IMG/VR virus record: IMGVR_UViG_3300028654_000004
Span: 1 to 36,414 of that record
Origin: a virus
Reading direction: 5' to 3' (one strand)
DNA: 36,414 nt
Made by a program: the position numbers and the translations under genes. This document shows, piece after piece, positions 8,749 to 16,186 of the stretch (its first letter is position 1; every line of letters starts with the position of its first letter). Under the pieces are notes generated by a model that had not been told where the DNA came from, searched no databases, and was given only the letters and a program-made list of their open reading frames with translations.

Positions 8749-9351
8749 ATGAAAAGCGTCGACTATATCGTCACGGCTAAACATTATTCAATCGCGGAGG
8801 GAGCAGACGGCACGGTGCGCGGGCGCATCCTACACATGCGCGATAAATTCCACCGCGAAAAGAATACTGCCATCCAAATCACGGACATAGACAGTCCCTC
8901 TGGAGATCCCGTGTATGCGCGCATTTGGCAGGGGCAATGGATTGCTGACTGCTCATGCAATGGCGCTCAGTTCGTTGATCCGAGCGAGCCGATCTTCTTT
9001 TGCTTCAACTGCCTGAACCGGGCGAACGCGGGCAGGCCTCGCCCCGTGGTATTCCCGTTGCCAGAAGAGCGCGCAGAGATTGAACGGATGCTGCTCGAGC
9101 GTCCCGTCGACGATCAAGCCGGAATGACCGACCTGGAGCGCGCCGGGATGGCGAGACCGATGATTGTTGTGGCTCTCTCTGACGGCAAATCGATCGAGCA
9201 CAAACTGCTAGGGCGCGATTGGACGCCGGGCGAGACCGTGGAGGACGTGCGCAATCAGAACTCCCCAATAGACAGTTGGAAGCGCGCCGTTTCGAAGGGC
9301 AAAGCGCCCAAGCCGATGATTGTGAAGATATCTAGAAAGGCCGGTAAATAA
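8749..9351 (+). CDS. Zinc-site protein within tail module, 200 aa
   Basis: Start is ATG 8749, three bases after the previous stop; the frame open from 8635 overlaps the tail gene and is not used. Cysteines C68, C70, C85 and C88 (CSC...CFNC) form a plausible zinc-binding knuckle in the first half. The second half is charged and rich in proline (PLPEERAEIERMLLERPVDD). Position between a baseplate protein and the fibre suggests a tail-tip or assembly role, though zinc-knuckle proteins are unusual there. I do not recognise the family. Confidence 0.5.
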   Translation: MKSVDYIVTAKHYSIAEGADGTVRGRILHMRDKFHREKNTAIQITDIDSPSGDPVYARIWQGQWIADCSCNGAQFVDPSEPIFFCFNCLNRANAGRPRPVVFPLPEERAEIERMLLERPVDDQAGMTDLERAGMARPMIVVALSDGKSIEHKLLGRDWTPGETVEDVRNQNSPIDSWKRAVSKGKAPKPMIVKISRKAGK

Positions 9352-10319
9352 TGGCATACAGCTCAGGCTTTACCGCCGCAACCGGCGCAACTTATACAGC
9401 GGCGCAGTACAACACGTACACCCGCGACAATTTCGCGGCAATATGGGTATTTACGACCGCTGGCGATCTTGTATACGCTACGTCTTCCACAACGGCGTCC
9501 AGGCTAGGACTAGGGGCGGCCGGCTACGTGTTGATAAGCAACGGGACGGCGCCTGCGTGGGTCTCTGTGGCGACGCTGTTATCTGGCAGCGGGCAGGCTC
9601 TAGTAACGGGCCAGACGACCGGAGATATATTCTACGCAGCGACTGCGGCAAATTTAGCGCGCTTGGCAATCGGAGCAGCCGGCTACGTGCTAATTTGTAG
9701 CGGGGGTTTACCCGCGTGGGTCCCGCTGGCGTCTCTAGCGTCCGGTAGCGGGCAGCCGCTGGTCACAAGCCAAGCAGCGGGAGATTGGTTTTATGCTGTA
9801 AACGGCAACAACCTGGGCCGCGTCGCCGGTGTGCCTTACGGCATACCCCACAATGACGCAGCCGGAACAGGCGCGGCAATCTTTACGCAGAACGAGACCA
9901 CACGCGCAAAACGGGCTACTGATTTCAATAGTACGCTGATCGCCGAAACTGCCCTGCAACTTGACGGCGAGGACATGGATGACGGCACCTGGCACAGCAA
10001 CACAGTTACGCCGGTGCGCATTACTCCGGTATCGTCGGGCCGCTATCAATCTAAGGCGCAGATGAAAATAACAAACGCCAGCGGCACAAACATAGATAGC
10101 ATTACCGTAAATGTTTGGTGCAGCGACGGCGACCTACTAGGCACCTGTAATGTGCTGGGGTTTATCACCGGCACCACTCTGTACATCGGTGTGCCGTGTA
10201 AGACAAAAGACCTTACCGCAACACAATATATATACCTGTCAACCAGCCGCTCAAATGTTAACAGTGGTGTTACAATAAATTCCACCGACACCTGGCTAGA
10301 AGTGGAGAGAGTAAGATGA
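9351..10319 (+). CDS. Tail fibre protein with 53-residue repeats
   Basis: A 322-residue protein overlapping the previous stop by one base (TAATG). From residue 38 it carries three tandem units of 53 residues starting GDLVYAT (38), GDIFYAA (91) and GDWFYAV (144); each has LGAAGYVLI-S-GxxPAW and SGSGQxLVT steps in the two complete copies. GAAGYVL..G..PAW repeats are typical of phage tail fibres and receptor-binding shafts. The C-terminal 170 residues are beta-rich and likely form a distal domain. Probable host-recognition fibre. Confidence 0.75.
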   Translation: MAYSSGFTAATGATYTAAQYNTYTRDNFAAIWVFTTAGDLVYATSSTTASRLGLGAAGYVLISNGTAPAWVSVATLLSGSGQALVTGQTTGDIFYAATAANLARLAIGAAGYVLICSGGLPAWVPLASLASGSGQPLVTSQAAGDWFYAVNGNNLGRVAGVPYGIPHNDAAGTGAAIFTQNETTRAKRATDFNSTLIAETALQLDGEDMDDGTWHSNTVTPVRITPVSSGRYQSKAQMKITNASGTNIDSITVNVWCSDGDLLGTCNVLGFITGTTLYIGVPCKTKDLTATQYIYLSTSRSNVNSGVTINSTDTWLEVERVR

Positions 10320-10411
10320 TAGAAAAAATTATTCAAACTGCCGTATTTGCGACGCTGCTGATTATTTTTGCGCTGTGCTTTACAACAATCGTCGCCAGCG
10401 TGGGAGGGTGA
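10316..10411 (+). CDS. 31-aa single-span membrane peptide
   Basis: ATG 10316 overlaps the fibre stop (ATGA) and TGA ends at 10411, 4 bases before the next gene start. The peptide is MIEKIIQT followed by a hydrophobic span of about 18 residues (AVFATLLIIFALCFTTIV) and ASVGG. The tight fit between two genes and a clean membrane span support it as real. A role in lysis or membrane attachment is possible but unproven. Confidence 0.55.
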   Translation: MIEKIIQTAVFATLLIIFALCFTTIVASVGG

Positions 10412-10415
10412 AACC

Positions 10416-11408
10416 ATGCCCACAAGCTACAGTAACTATATGGTAACCGATGGCGTCGACACTGTTCTCGCGGGTCAGTACAATCGCGTGCTAACATCTG
10501 CTCTCCTAGCCGCAATGGTAAACGTAGAGACGTTGAGCGCGACTAGGGCACTCGACGATAACGATTTCTCGGCAGAAATGTTCAACTGCAACGGAGCCAA
10601 TCGAATCGTAACGCTGCCGTATCCGTCGGCCGCAAATCACCCGTTTTATATTTACAACAATACAACGTCCGGGGCGTGGACGCTTCAGGTAAACGACTAT
10701 GCTGGCACCCCCCTGGCGATACTTGTCCCGGGCGAGTGTCGGATGTTTATATCAAATATCACTGGCTATTTTGCCTTCCCAATGGCCGCCACGAGTGGTT
10801 GGACCAGAGTATTGTCAACGTGGACATACGCCAGCCCTACAACAATAAACGTCCCATCTGGAGCGGCATCAATCTATACCGTTGGCCAGCGGATACAAAT
10901 TACACAAACCACCGTAAAGTATTTTTACGTCGTAGCGGTAGCAGACACGCTCTTGACCGTTCGCGGCGGGTCGAACTACTCCGTTGCCAATGCCGCCATT
11001 ACGGCTCCGGCGTACAGCAATATTACAAACCCGGTCGGCTTCCCTGACTGGCTATCCGTAACAAATCCAACGTGGACAACGAGCGGCACGGCGTTTACGA
11101 ACGCGCCGGCAGGCGGAACCGTCCAGTTCCGCATGGCGGGGCCATTAGTTATTGTTCGTAGTGGAATTTGGGCGTGTAACGCAATAAGCGGCGGAACAGG
11201 CGTTTTCATTGCTACGTTTACCGCTGGTCAATTGCCGCCAATTGCGACGTACCAACCGGGAGTGGCGATCAACATCAATACAAACGTGCTAGGCGTGTGC
11301 AGGTCTCATGGCTCGAACGATCTGTTGTATTTACACAACTACGCAGGAACTGCATTAGCAACAAATTCAGAAAATTTCTCATTCGCCATTCAAGTACCGA
11401 CCGTTTAG
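10416..11408 (+). CDS. Tail fibre / receptor-binding protein, 330 aa
   Basis: Start is ATG 10416 with a GGGAGGG site just before it; the frame open from 10368 runs over the 31-aa peptide and is not used. The first 40 residues (TSYSNYMVTDGVDTVLAGQYNRV-like) resemble the attachment part of the preceding fibre (SSGFTAATGATYTAAQYN), so both may bind the same baseplate site. The rest is beta-rich with many T/A/G/N residues and no catalytic motif. Likely a second fibre or tip protein. Confidence 0.62.
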   Translation: MPTSYSNYMVTDGVDTVLAGQYNRVLTSALLAAMVNVETLSATRALDDNDFSAEMFNCNGANRIVTLPYPSAANHPFYIYNNTTSGAWTLQVNDYAGTPLAILVPGECRMFISNITGYFAFPMAATSGWTRVLSTWTYASPTTINVPSGAASIYTVGQRIQITQTTVKYFYVVAVADTLLTVRGGSNYSVANAAITAPAYSNITNPVGFPDWLSVTNPTWTTSGTAFTNAPAGGTVQFRMAGPLVIVRSGIWACNAISGGTGVFIATFTAGQLPPIATYQPGVAININTNVLGVCRSHGSNDLLYLHNYAGTALATNSENFSFAIQVPTV

Positions 11409-11417
11409 GAGGTCACA

Positions 11418-11729
11418 ATGACTATCAATAAAACCGTACAGGCTTTGGCTGGCGCTCGCGCTATTCAGCGGGCATGTAACGCTATCGCGGGCGCACTAGA
11501 CGATCTGGTCGCAATCAATGAAACTATTGTCGCGGGCGGCATTGATCTCACGCAGTATGAGACCGAGATTGGCAACGACCCAGCCCTGCAACACTGCGAC
11601 GGGGCGACTTATGGATACCTTGTCAGCGACGCGATCCCGCTGGGGTTGTTGCCGGCGCTGAAAGCGTATTACAGCGGAACGCCCACCCAGCAGGCTTTTG
11701 CGGCACTGATGAAGGCTCGCACTCTGTAG
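11418..11729 (+). CDS. Small protein between fibre and endolysin, 103 aa
   Basis: GGAGG lies 7 bases before ATG 11418. The product is soluble and helical, with the pattern TVQALAGARAIQRACNAIAG at the front, and is A/L-rich. Function is not recognisable. Its place between fibre and endolysin suggests either a tail component or a fibre chaperone. Confidence 0.5.
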   Translation: MTINKTVQALAGARAIQRACNAIAGALDDLVAINETIVAGGIDLTQYETEIGNDPALQHCDGATYGYLVSDAIPLGLLPALKAYYSGTPTQQAFAALMKARTL

Positions 11730-11742
11730 AGAGGTGGAACGA

Positions 11743-12537
11743 ATGTCACTCCTAATCATGGACTTGTCACGCGGCGAGTGGGATCCGACGCACCCGAAAA
11801 CAAAGGTAGACTTTGCGAAGGCGAAGGCCGCCGGTATTGTTGCATGCTACTTCCGCGACGCCAACGGGAAATATAACGACGCCACGGCGCCCACGTTCGA
11901 GCAGGACGCAAGCGCGGCCGGGCTGCCGTGGGGCGACTTCCTGACCTTGTACCCGCCGTCCGCTGGCATGGGCACCATACAGCAGCAGACGGAAAAGTTC
12001 ATCGTCAACGCGGCCACGGTTGTTGTTGGAAATATGCCGCTCGTGGTGGATTGGGAAGTCGAGGGCGTGACCTGGAACATGGCATATCAGGCCATCGCGC
12101 TTATCCAGGCAGCATTCCCCGGCAAAGAGATTATCATCTACAGCCGCGCCGAATATCTGGCGCGTATGCTGCCGAATAAGTACCTGCAAGCCGCGTCCTA
12201 CAAGTGGTTCCAGCAATTCGCCATTTGGCAGGCCGCCTATGGCTTCGTTACGCCCCCCGCCCTTCCATCTGGCTTTACTCGGGTGCTGTGGCAGTTCACC
12301 GACCGCGCCGACGCCTCGTTGTACGGCATCAATCCGCTCGAGGCGAAGGGCGTTGACATGTCATACTTTGACGGGACGATTGACCAGTTCAATACCCGTT
12401 TCGGGTTGCTTCCCGTTCCGCCAATCACTACCGATCCCGTGATTATGCCCACGCTGACGGTCAATGGCGTCACGGTTAGCACAACGCTAACATTCCACGC
12501 CGACCAGACAGTTACCGGAACGTGGAGGCCTGCATGA
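11743..12537 (+). CDS. Endolysin, GH25 muramidase
   Basis: Start ATG 11743 has AGAGAGG about 7 bases ahead; an in-frame GTG at 11734 would overlap that site. The 264-residue product has the GH25 lysozyme pattern: IMDLSRG with D7, AKAAGIVACYFR, LVVDWE with D103 and E105 (the DxE catalytic pair of the family), IIIYSRAEYL, FAIWQAAYG, LWQFTDRA and DMSYFDG. It cuts the glycan backbone of peptidoglycan. About 55 C-terminal residues after the catalytic domain (VPPITTDPVIMP on) are beta-prone and may be a small binding module. No signal peptide, so a holin should release it. Confidence 0.9.
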   Translation: MSLLIMDLSRGEWDPTHPKTKVDFAKAKAAGIVACYFRDANGKYNDATAPTFEQDASAAGLPWGDFLTLYPPSAGMGTIQQQTEKFIVNAATVVVGNMPLVVDWEVEGVTWNMAYQAIALIQAAFPGKEIIIYSRAEYLARMLPNKYLQAASYKWFQQFAIWQAAYGFVTPPALPSGFTRVLWQFTDRADASLYGINPLEAKGVDMSYFDGTIDQFNTRFGLLPVPPITTDPVIMPTLTVNGVTVSTTLTFHADQTVTGTWRPA

Positions 12538-13175
12538 GCCGCCTATCCGCCAAATCTCAGAGCGCGAAAAACAAAGCCGCCTTTGCTCATACCGTCCGCT
12601 ACCCCCGCGTCGGTATCTGTCGCATCCTGCACGATCAGGAATGCAGCCAGAAGCGCGGCGGCGGACAGTACCCCTACCTGGCGCGCAACTACAGCCAGCA
12701 GAAAGTGCGGGGCCTACCAGAGACCGTGCGCTACAATGGCGGCTCCGGGCACGTGGTGCTCGACCCGCCGTATGTCCAGCTAATAAAGCAGAGCAATTCT
12801 GCGCAAGCGTTCGGCTACCTGATACGGCTCCAGTCGGGATGGGTCAACTATGGCCCCTGGCCCAAGATCGAGCAATTGGGCTTCGGCGGGGATTACGTGG
12901 TGGTGACGGAGATCGTCGGCGGGAAATGCTACATCGAGGCATACGATAACCATCGCTCCCCCGCCTGGTACCAGCGCGACTACCTACAACTATTTACGGT
13001 GGTGTATTCCGATGACACCTACGGCCAGCCCGATTGCGCCCCGGTCACGACCTGCGCCATCGCTAACCCTGGCGAGCGGCTGTGGGTGCACGACTACGAT
13101 CTAACGTTTGTCCGCCCGCTAATCACGACGCCCGAGCCGGTCACACAGCACGCTACGGTACTGATACCCGCATAG
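12534..13175 (+). CDS. Unknown protein coupled to endolysin, 213 aa
   Basis: ATG 12534 overlaps the endolysin TGA. The basic N-terminus (LSAKSQSAKNKAAFAHTVR) precedes a beta-rich body with repeated aromatic steps (FGYLIRLQSGWVNYGPWPKI, YIEAYDNHRSPAWYQRDYL). Aromatic-rich repeats of this sort occur in carbohydrate or cell-wall binding proteins, and the coupling to the lysozyme gene fits, but no family is recognised. It has no membrane span. Confidence 0.5.
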   Translation: MSRLSAKSQSAKNKAAFAHTVRYPRVGICRILHDQECSQKRGGGQYPYLARNYSQQKVRGLPETVRYNGGSGHVVLDPPYVQLIKQSNSAQAFGYLIRLQSGWVNYGPWPKIEQLGFGGDYVVVTEIVGGKCYIEAYDNHRSPAWYQRDYLQLFTVVYSDDTYGQPDCAPVTTCAIANPGERLWVHDYDLTFVRPLITTPEPVTQHATVLIPA

Positions 13176-13184
13176 GAGCCACAC

Positions 13185-13505
13185 ATGACAGCTACGACAC
13201 CACAAAATAATGAGACGCTCACCGAAGTCCGCTCCATCCTGGAGCATGACAAAAAGGTGCCGCAGACGGTCGTCAACCGGCTTATTCTGGCGCTCCTTGC
13301 CGACAACTCGGAGCGGCTCTCCGTGATTGTCGTGGCTCAAGAAGAGCAAGATGCGCGCATCGGGAAGCTCGAGGGGAAAAGTATTGTCATGTGGATCGAC
13401 GCGCATCCCAAGCTTTCCGTTGCCCTACTAACCGCCCTACTGGTGCTGTGCGCCGTCATCCCCGAGTATGGCCCGGCACTGGCTAAAGCAATCGGGATAC
13501 CCTAG
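13185..13505 (+). CDS. Holin-like membrane protein, 106 aa
   Basis: GGAG precedes ATG 13185 by about 9 bases. The first 65 residues are soluble and helical (SILEHDKKVPQTVVNRLILALL, EEQDARIGKLEGK); one strong membrane span lies at about residues 77-93 (LSVALLTALLVLCAVIP). One-span proteins of this size at the end of the late operon next to the endolysin are often holins or holin partners. Direction and lack of C-terminal charge make this less typical, so the role is likely but not sure. Confidence 0.55.
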   Translation: MTATTPQNNETLTEVRSILEHDKKVPQTVVNRLILALLADNSERLSVIVVAQEEQDARIGKLEGKSIVMWIDAHPKLSVALLTALLVLCAVIPEYGPALAKAIGIP

Positions 13506-13509
13506 CCTA

Positions 13510-13538
13510 TTGCATATCGCGGCACTCTGTTATATAAT
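13510..13538 (+). promoter_or_regulatory. Sigma70-type promoter upstream of phosphoesterase unit
   Basis: TTGCAT (13510-13515), 17-base spacer, TATAAT (13533-13538). Expected start near 13545. It lies just after the holin-like gene. A second weaker pair is TTGTAA (13603-13608), 17 bases, TATCAT (13626-13631), which would bypass the hairpin at 13569-13599. The 222-base gap 13506-13727 has no gene. Confidence 0.7.
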
Positions 13539-13568
13539 ATCTTTGTCTTTCATCTCCTCTCTCTGGAA

Positions 13569-13599
13569 AGCTCCCCCGGCTAATGCGACCGGGGGAGCT
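13569..13599 (+). terminator. Strong GC hairpin, late-operon terminator or attenuator
   Basis: A perfect 11-bp stem (13569-13579 with 13589-13599) around a 9-base loop. It is not followed by a long T run, so it may be a weak intrinsic terminator, an attenuator for the promoter at 13510-13538, or an RNA-stabilising end for the late transcript. Confidence 0.6.
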
Positions 13600-13727
13600 G
13601 CGTTGTAATCGTCCCCGTTTTATGCTATCATATACCATATATGGCAACATCCTGCATTGCAGCACCACGCATGGCGGTATCGGCTCTGAGGAGCTGGTGC
13701 CGCCGCATCGTTTGAGAGAGGAGTGAT

Positions 13728-14555
13728 ATGCTAGATAAACCAGGGACGATCACGGCGGTTTGGGGAGATCCGCAAATAGGCAGCCAAACGGGGCTTAGTC
13801 TGCCCGAATGGACGATCTACCAGAAGCCAGAACAGGAGATCAAATACACGGCCAGCAAGGCGCAGAACTGGATTTATGATAACTGGCTCGATTACTGGCA
13901 GTACGTCCGGGAATGTGCCGGGGTGCGGGGGAAACACCGTAAGCACCGCATCGTATCAATTTGCATGGGGGATATTATAGAGGGCACCCACCACGACGCG
14001 TCCGACCTAATGCACAACGTCAACGACCAGATAGACATGGCGGCGGAGCTACTCACGCCAGTCGCTAACTTGTCCGACGGTGGTATCTACGGCGTGATGG
14101 GCACCGAAGCGCACGGGGGAGCCAACAATACAAACGAGAAGCAGGTCGTCTCCCGCGTCGGCTTCAAGATGTACGACCAGGAGCTTTTGCTTGACATTGA
14201 CGGCCTGATTATCATGGCCTACCACCACGGCAAAGTGGGCGGGCAGGACTGGACGTCGGCAGCCGCAGGCGTAGCCGTGCGGGCGCAGCTCACCACCCTG
14301 CAAACAGGCGACCCCTGCCCGCGCCTGGTCTTTACGGCGCACAACCACATCGTCGACGACTCGGGAGAGAAGGTCATGGGCACCCGCGCCATTACCACCC
14401 CATCCTGGCAACTGCGCACGGCGTTCGGCTATCGAGTAGCTTCGGGGAAGCGCTCCGATATTGGCGGCCTGGTCGTTATGCCGGGCGGCTTCGTGGATTT
14501 CAGCCGGGCACGGTATCGCGCCGCGCCTGGGCAAAGAAAGTTGGTGACGATATGA
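13728..14555 (+). CDS. Calcineurin-like metallophosphoesterase
   Basis: ATG 13728 follows GAGAGAGGAG (13714-13723). The 275-residue protein shows the metallophosphoesterase order: GDPQ (D14, with Q16 where D-x-H is usual), MGDIIEG (D82), GTEAH (125-129, a variant of GNHE), YHHG (H166-H167) and AHNH (H205, H207). Phage members act on nucleotides or nucleic acid ends. The two unusual positions (Q16 and GTEAH) occur in a phage subgroup of the fold but would alter metal site 1. It overlaps the next gene by ATGA. Confidence 0.8.
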   Translation: MLDKPGTITAVWGDPQIGSQTGLSLPEWTIYQKPEQEIKYTASKAQNWIYDNWLDYWQYVRECAGVRGKHRKHRIVSICMGDIIEGTHHDASDLMHNVNDQIDMAAELLTPVANLSDGGIYGVMGTEAHGGANNTNEKQVVSRVGFKMYDQELLLDIDGLIIMAYHHGKVGGQDWTSAAAGVAVRAQLTTLQTGDPCPRLVFTAHNHIVDDSGEKVMGTRAITTPSWQLRTAFGYRVASGKRSDIGGLVVMPGGFVDFSRARYRAAPGQRKLVTI

Positions 14556-14824
14556 GTGAGATTACGGAAGATGATTTGACGGATGCACTAAAAGAAGAGA
14601 TGCGCCTATACTACGCAGTCGAAAAAGAGAAGGAGCGCAAACCCGGCGAATGGACACTTGACGACTACATGCGCGTCAATGACCTGGTCCCGGCGCAGCG
14701 GTCGAACGCTAACCGTACCGTCAAGGCAGGTGTCAACGCCGGAGCCATTACGGAGCGGCGCGGCGTCGTCAATGGGCGCTCGTGTACGCTGTACCACTTT
14801 GTCGCCCAAGAGTCGGGATCGTAA
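14552..14824 (+). CDS. Small winged-helix-like protein, 90 aa
   Basis: It starts on an ATGA overlap with the phosphoesterase gene. The product is helical then short beta: TLDDYMRVNDL, RSNANRTVKAGVNAGAITER, RGVVNGRSCTLYHF. This helix-helix-hairpin order (recognition helix with SNANRTVKAGV, followed by a basic wing RRGVVNGR) looks like a small winged helix-turn-helix DNA-binding protein. A role in control of the late genes or of its own operon is possible. Confidence 0.5.
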   Translation: MSEITEDDLTDALKEEMRLYYAVEKEKERKPGEWTLDDYMRVNDLVPAQRSNANRTVKAGVNAGAITERRGVVNGRSCTLYHFVAQESGS

Positions 14825-14826
14825 AG

Positions 14827-15024
14827 ATGAAAACAATTTACAAAGGATGGGAGATCGAAGCGCACCGGGAGCAGTCGTTGGGCGGTGACAAACTACTCTA
14901 CTTTTCTTTGTTTGATCCTAGCGGACGCGAAGTAGCCAGCGGACCATATACAGGGAGCGAAACTTCCCGCGAGTTCGTGGCGTTGCTCAAAAAACGAGTA
15001 GACAAGGAAATCGCCGGCGCTTAG
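14827..15024 (+). CDS. Small protein, 65 aa
   Basis: ATG 14827 lies 2 bases after the preceding stop; the frame open from 14782 overlaps that gene. The product begins MKTIYKGWEIEAHRE and alternates short beta strands with a C-terminal helix (EFVALLKKRVDKEIAG). No family is recognised. It is the last gene before the convergent terminators. Confidence 0.55.
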   Translation: MKTIYKGWEIEAHREQSLGGDKLLYFSLFDPSGREVASGPYTGSETSREFVALLKKRVDKEIAGA

Positions 15025-15027
15025 GTG

Positions 15028-15142
15028 TATAATAGCTTATCGGCGGTCGCACATCAAACTTGACCGACCCTCACACCCGGCGCATATTAGCGCCTGCCCG
15101 CCTCGGCCCCTGACGTTTCAGGACATCCGAGGCGGCGCTTTT
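15028..15142 (+). ncRNA. Candidate structured RNA with terminal hairpin terminator
   Basis: The gene-free gap 15025-15304 begins with TATAAT (15028-15033, no good -35 box). It is followed by three hairpins: GGTC...GACC near 15045-15066, GGCGC-atatta-GCGCC near 15079-15094, and CCGCCTCGG (15098-15106) with CCGAGGCGG (15127-15135), which encloses a small inner hairpin and is followed by CTTTTG. The last is a plausible terminator for the phosphoesterase unit. The whole could be a roughly 100-nt small RNA. The terminator is better supported than the independent RNA. Confidence 0.4.
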
Positions 15143-15248
15143 GTTTACATTGGTGCTGCAAAGTGTAACTAAGTAAGCACGAATGTCATAATTACGATTA
15201 TTATCTGACATATCCCCCGGATCATATCGGTGGCGCTGACACAATGAA

Positions 15249-15272
15249 AAACTCCCTCATGTGAGGGAGTTT
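15249..15272 (-). terminator. Convergent intrinsic terminator of the early operon
   Basis: A perfect 11-bp stem (15249-15259 with 15262-15272) with a very small loop. Read on the minus strand it is followed by a run of T, as expected at the end of the leftward operon 33 bases after the last gene. On the plus strand it is followed by only a short T-rich stretch. It separates the two converging transcription units. Confidence 0.88.
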
Positions 15273-15304
15273 ATGTTTACAAACTTTCCGGATATGTTTA
15301 CAAG

Positions 15305-15511
15305 CTACGCTGCAGGCGCGGCGGGCGGAGTGGGCGGTGCGCTGTCCTCAATACCGGTGCCGATGCTGTAAGCGGCCAGGGCGGCAACGGCCAGCGGGGC
15401 AGCCTGGACAGGCGTGAGCGCGCCGGAATAGATACCGCATCCGAGGCCAACCAGGGAGGCGACCAGCGCCCAGAACTTGCGACTTTGCAGAACTGACTTG
15501 ATTTTTTCCAT
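15305..15511 (-). CDS. Holin-like small membrane protein, 68 aa
   Basis: Start chosen at ATG 15511 because GGAGACAAAT stands directly before it; an in-frame ATG at 15523 lacks a ribosome site. The product begins MEKIKSVLQSRKFWALVASL and has two hydrophobic segments (about residues 13-30 and 38-54) and a proline/alanine tail. The opening (LQSRKFWALxAxLxGLxxG) followed by a second span ending in Y-x-I-G-T is a pattern common in small phage membrane proteins often called holins. It is last in the minus operon with a possible promoter of its own. Confidence 0.55.
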   Translation of the reverse strand: MEKIKSVLQSRKFWALVASLVGLGCGIYSGALTPVQAAPLAVAALAAYSIGTGIEDSAPPTPPAAPAA

Positions 15512-15547
15512 ATTTGTCTCCATTCGAATGTTTGTGACGTCTTGTAT

Positions 15548-15567
15548 ATTATACGCCAGAATTGGCG
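15548..15567 (-). promoter_or_regulatory. Possible promoter -10 box and dyad before the holin-like gene
   Basis: On the minus strand a perfect TATAAT (15548-15553) stands 37 bases before the chosen start. It is directly preceded by an inverted repeat, CGCCA...TGGCG (15554-15567), which could be an operator. No good -35 box is present. Confidence 0.4.
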
Positions 15568-15620
15568 CTACAGTACCCGAGTTCGTGATTTTCGCAGTAT
15601 AACAAGGCGGCTAATCTCGG

Positions 15621-15854
15621 CTACGGGTCATTCTGTATGGGTAGTTTGCCGTGGCCCTTCCTGGTGCCCTGTGGACGGTGTACCAGCCCATAGTCGGTAA
15701 TGCCTCCCCAGTTGATCTGGCTCACCGTCTGCCACCCGCGCCCGTGCTGCTTGCCGCGCATGTCGCTATTCAACGCCCGACAAAGCAGCCGACCGATGCA
15801 GCCAGCGACTAGCGCGCCGAAGATGGAGACCAGGGCGATACCGACGCAGATCAT
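15621..15854 (-). CDS. Small membrane protein, 77 aa
   Basis: The start overlaps the upstream stop by ATGA. One N-terminal hydrophobic span (MICVGIALVSIFGALVAGCI) is followed by a basic, soluble tail (GKQHGRGWQTVSQ...). It could be a signal-anchor protein with a short cytoplasmic or external tail. No family recognised. Confidence 0.55.
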   Translation of the reverse strand: MICVGIALVSIFGALVAGCIGRLLCRALNSDMRGKQHGRGWQTVSQINWGGITDYGLVHRPQGTRKGHGKLPIQNDP

Positions 15855-16156
15855 GGCTGCGGCTCCATTCCGAAATAATGCCGCGCTTCTTTCGCCGCCT
15901 GATGAGCGCCCGCTTGCATTTCCTGAAAGCCGTCAACATACGTCTCTGTTTCCCATCTCTCTAGCCAGCCGATTACATCTTCTCGCCCCTGGCGGGCGGA
16001 GGCGGAAAACTTGTCAGCGATGGCCTTGACATCTTCGGGGATGATCCACACTTGATACAGCGGACATGCTTCAGTAGCGCATATCAAACCCAGATCGGGG
16101 ATTGACTCTGGTGCCGTCTCCATCTCTTCTCCACACATCGGACATTTTGCATTCAT
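15851..16156 (-). CDS. Zinc-ribbon protein, 101 aa
   Basis: CPMC (C5, C8) and a second pair C26 and C31 form a zinc-ribbon-like head; the second half is helical (DVKAIADKFSASARQGREDV). Small phage zinc-ribbon proteins in early operons often modify host enzymes or resemble restriction-alleviation proteins of the Lar type; no specific match is claimed. It is coupled to the next gene by ATGA. Confidence 0.55.
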   Translation of the reverse strand: MNAKCPMCGEEMETAPESIPDLGLICATEACPLYQVWIIPEDVKAIADKFSASARQGREDVIGWLERWETETYVDGFQEMQAGAHQAAKEARHYFGMEPQP

Positions 16157-16186
16157 TCTGTCGTTCCTCTCTCGCCCCGTGGGGCG

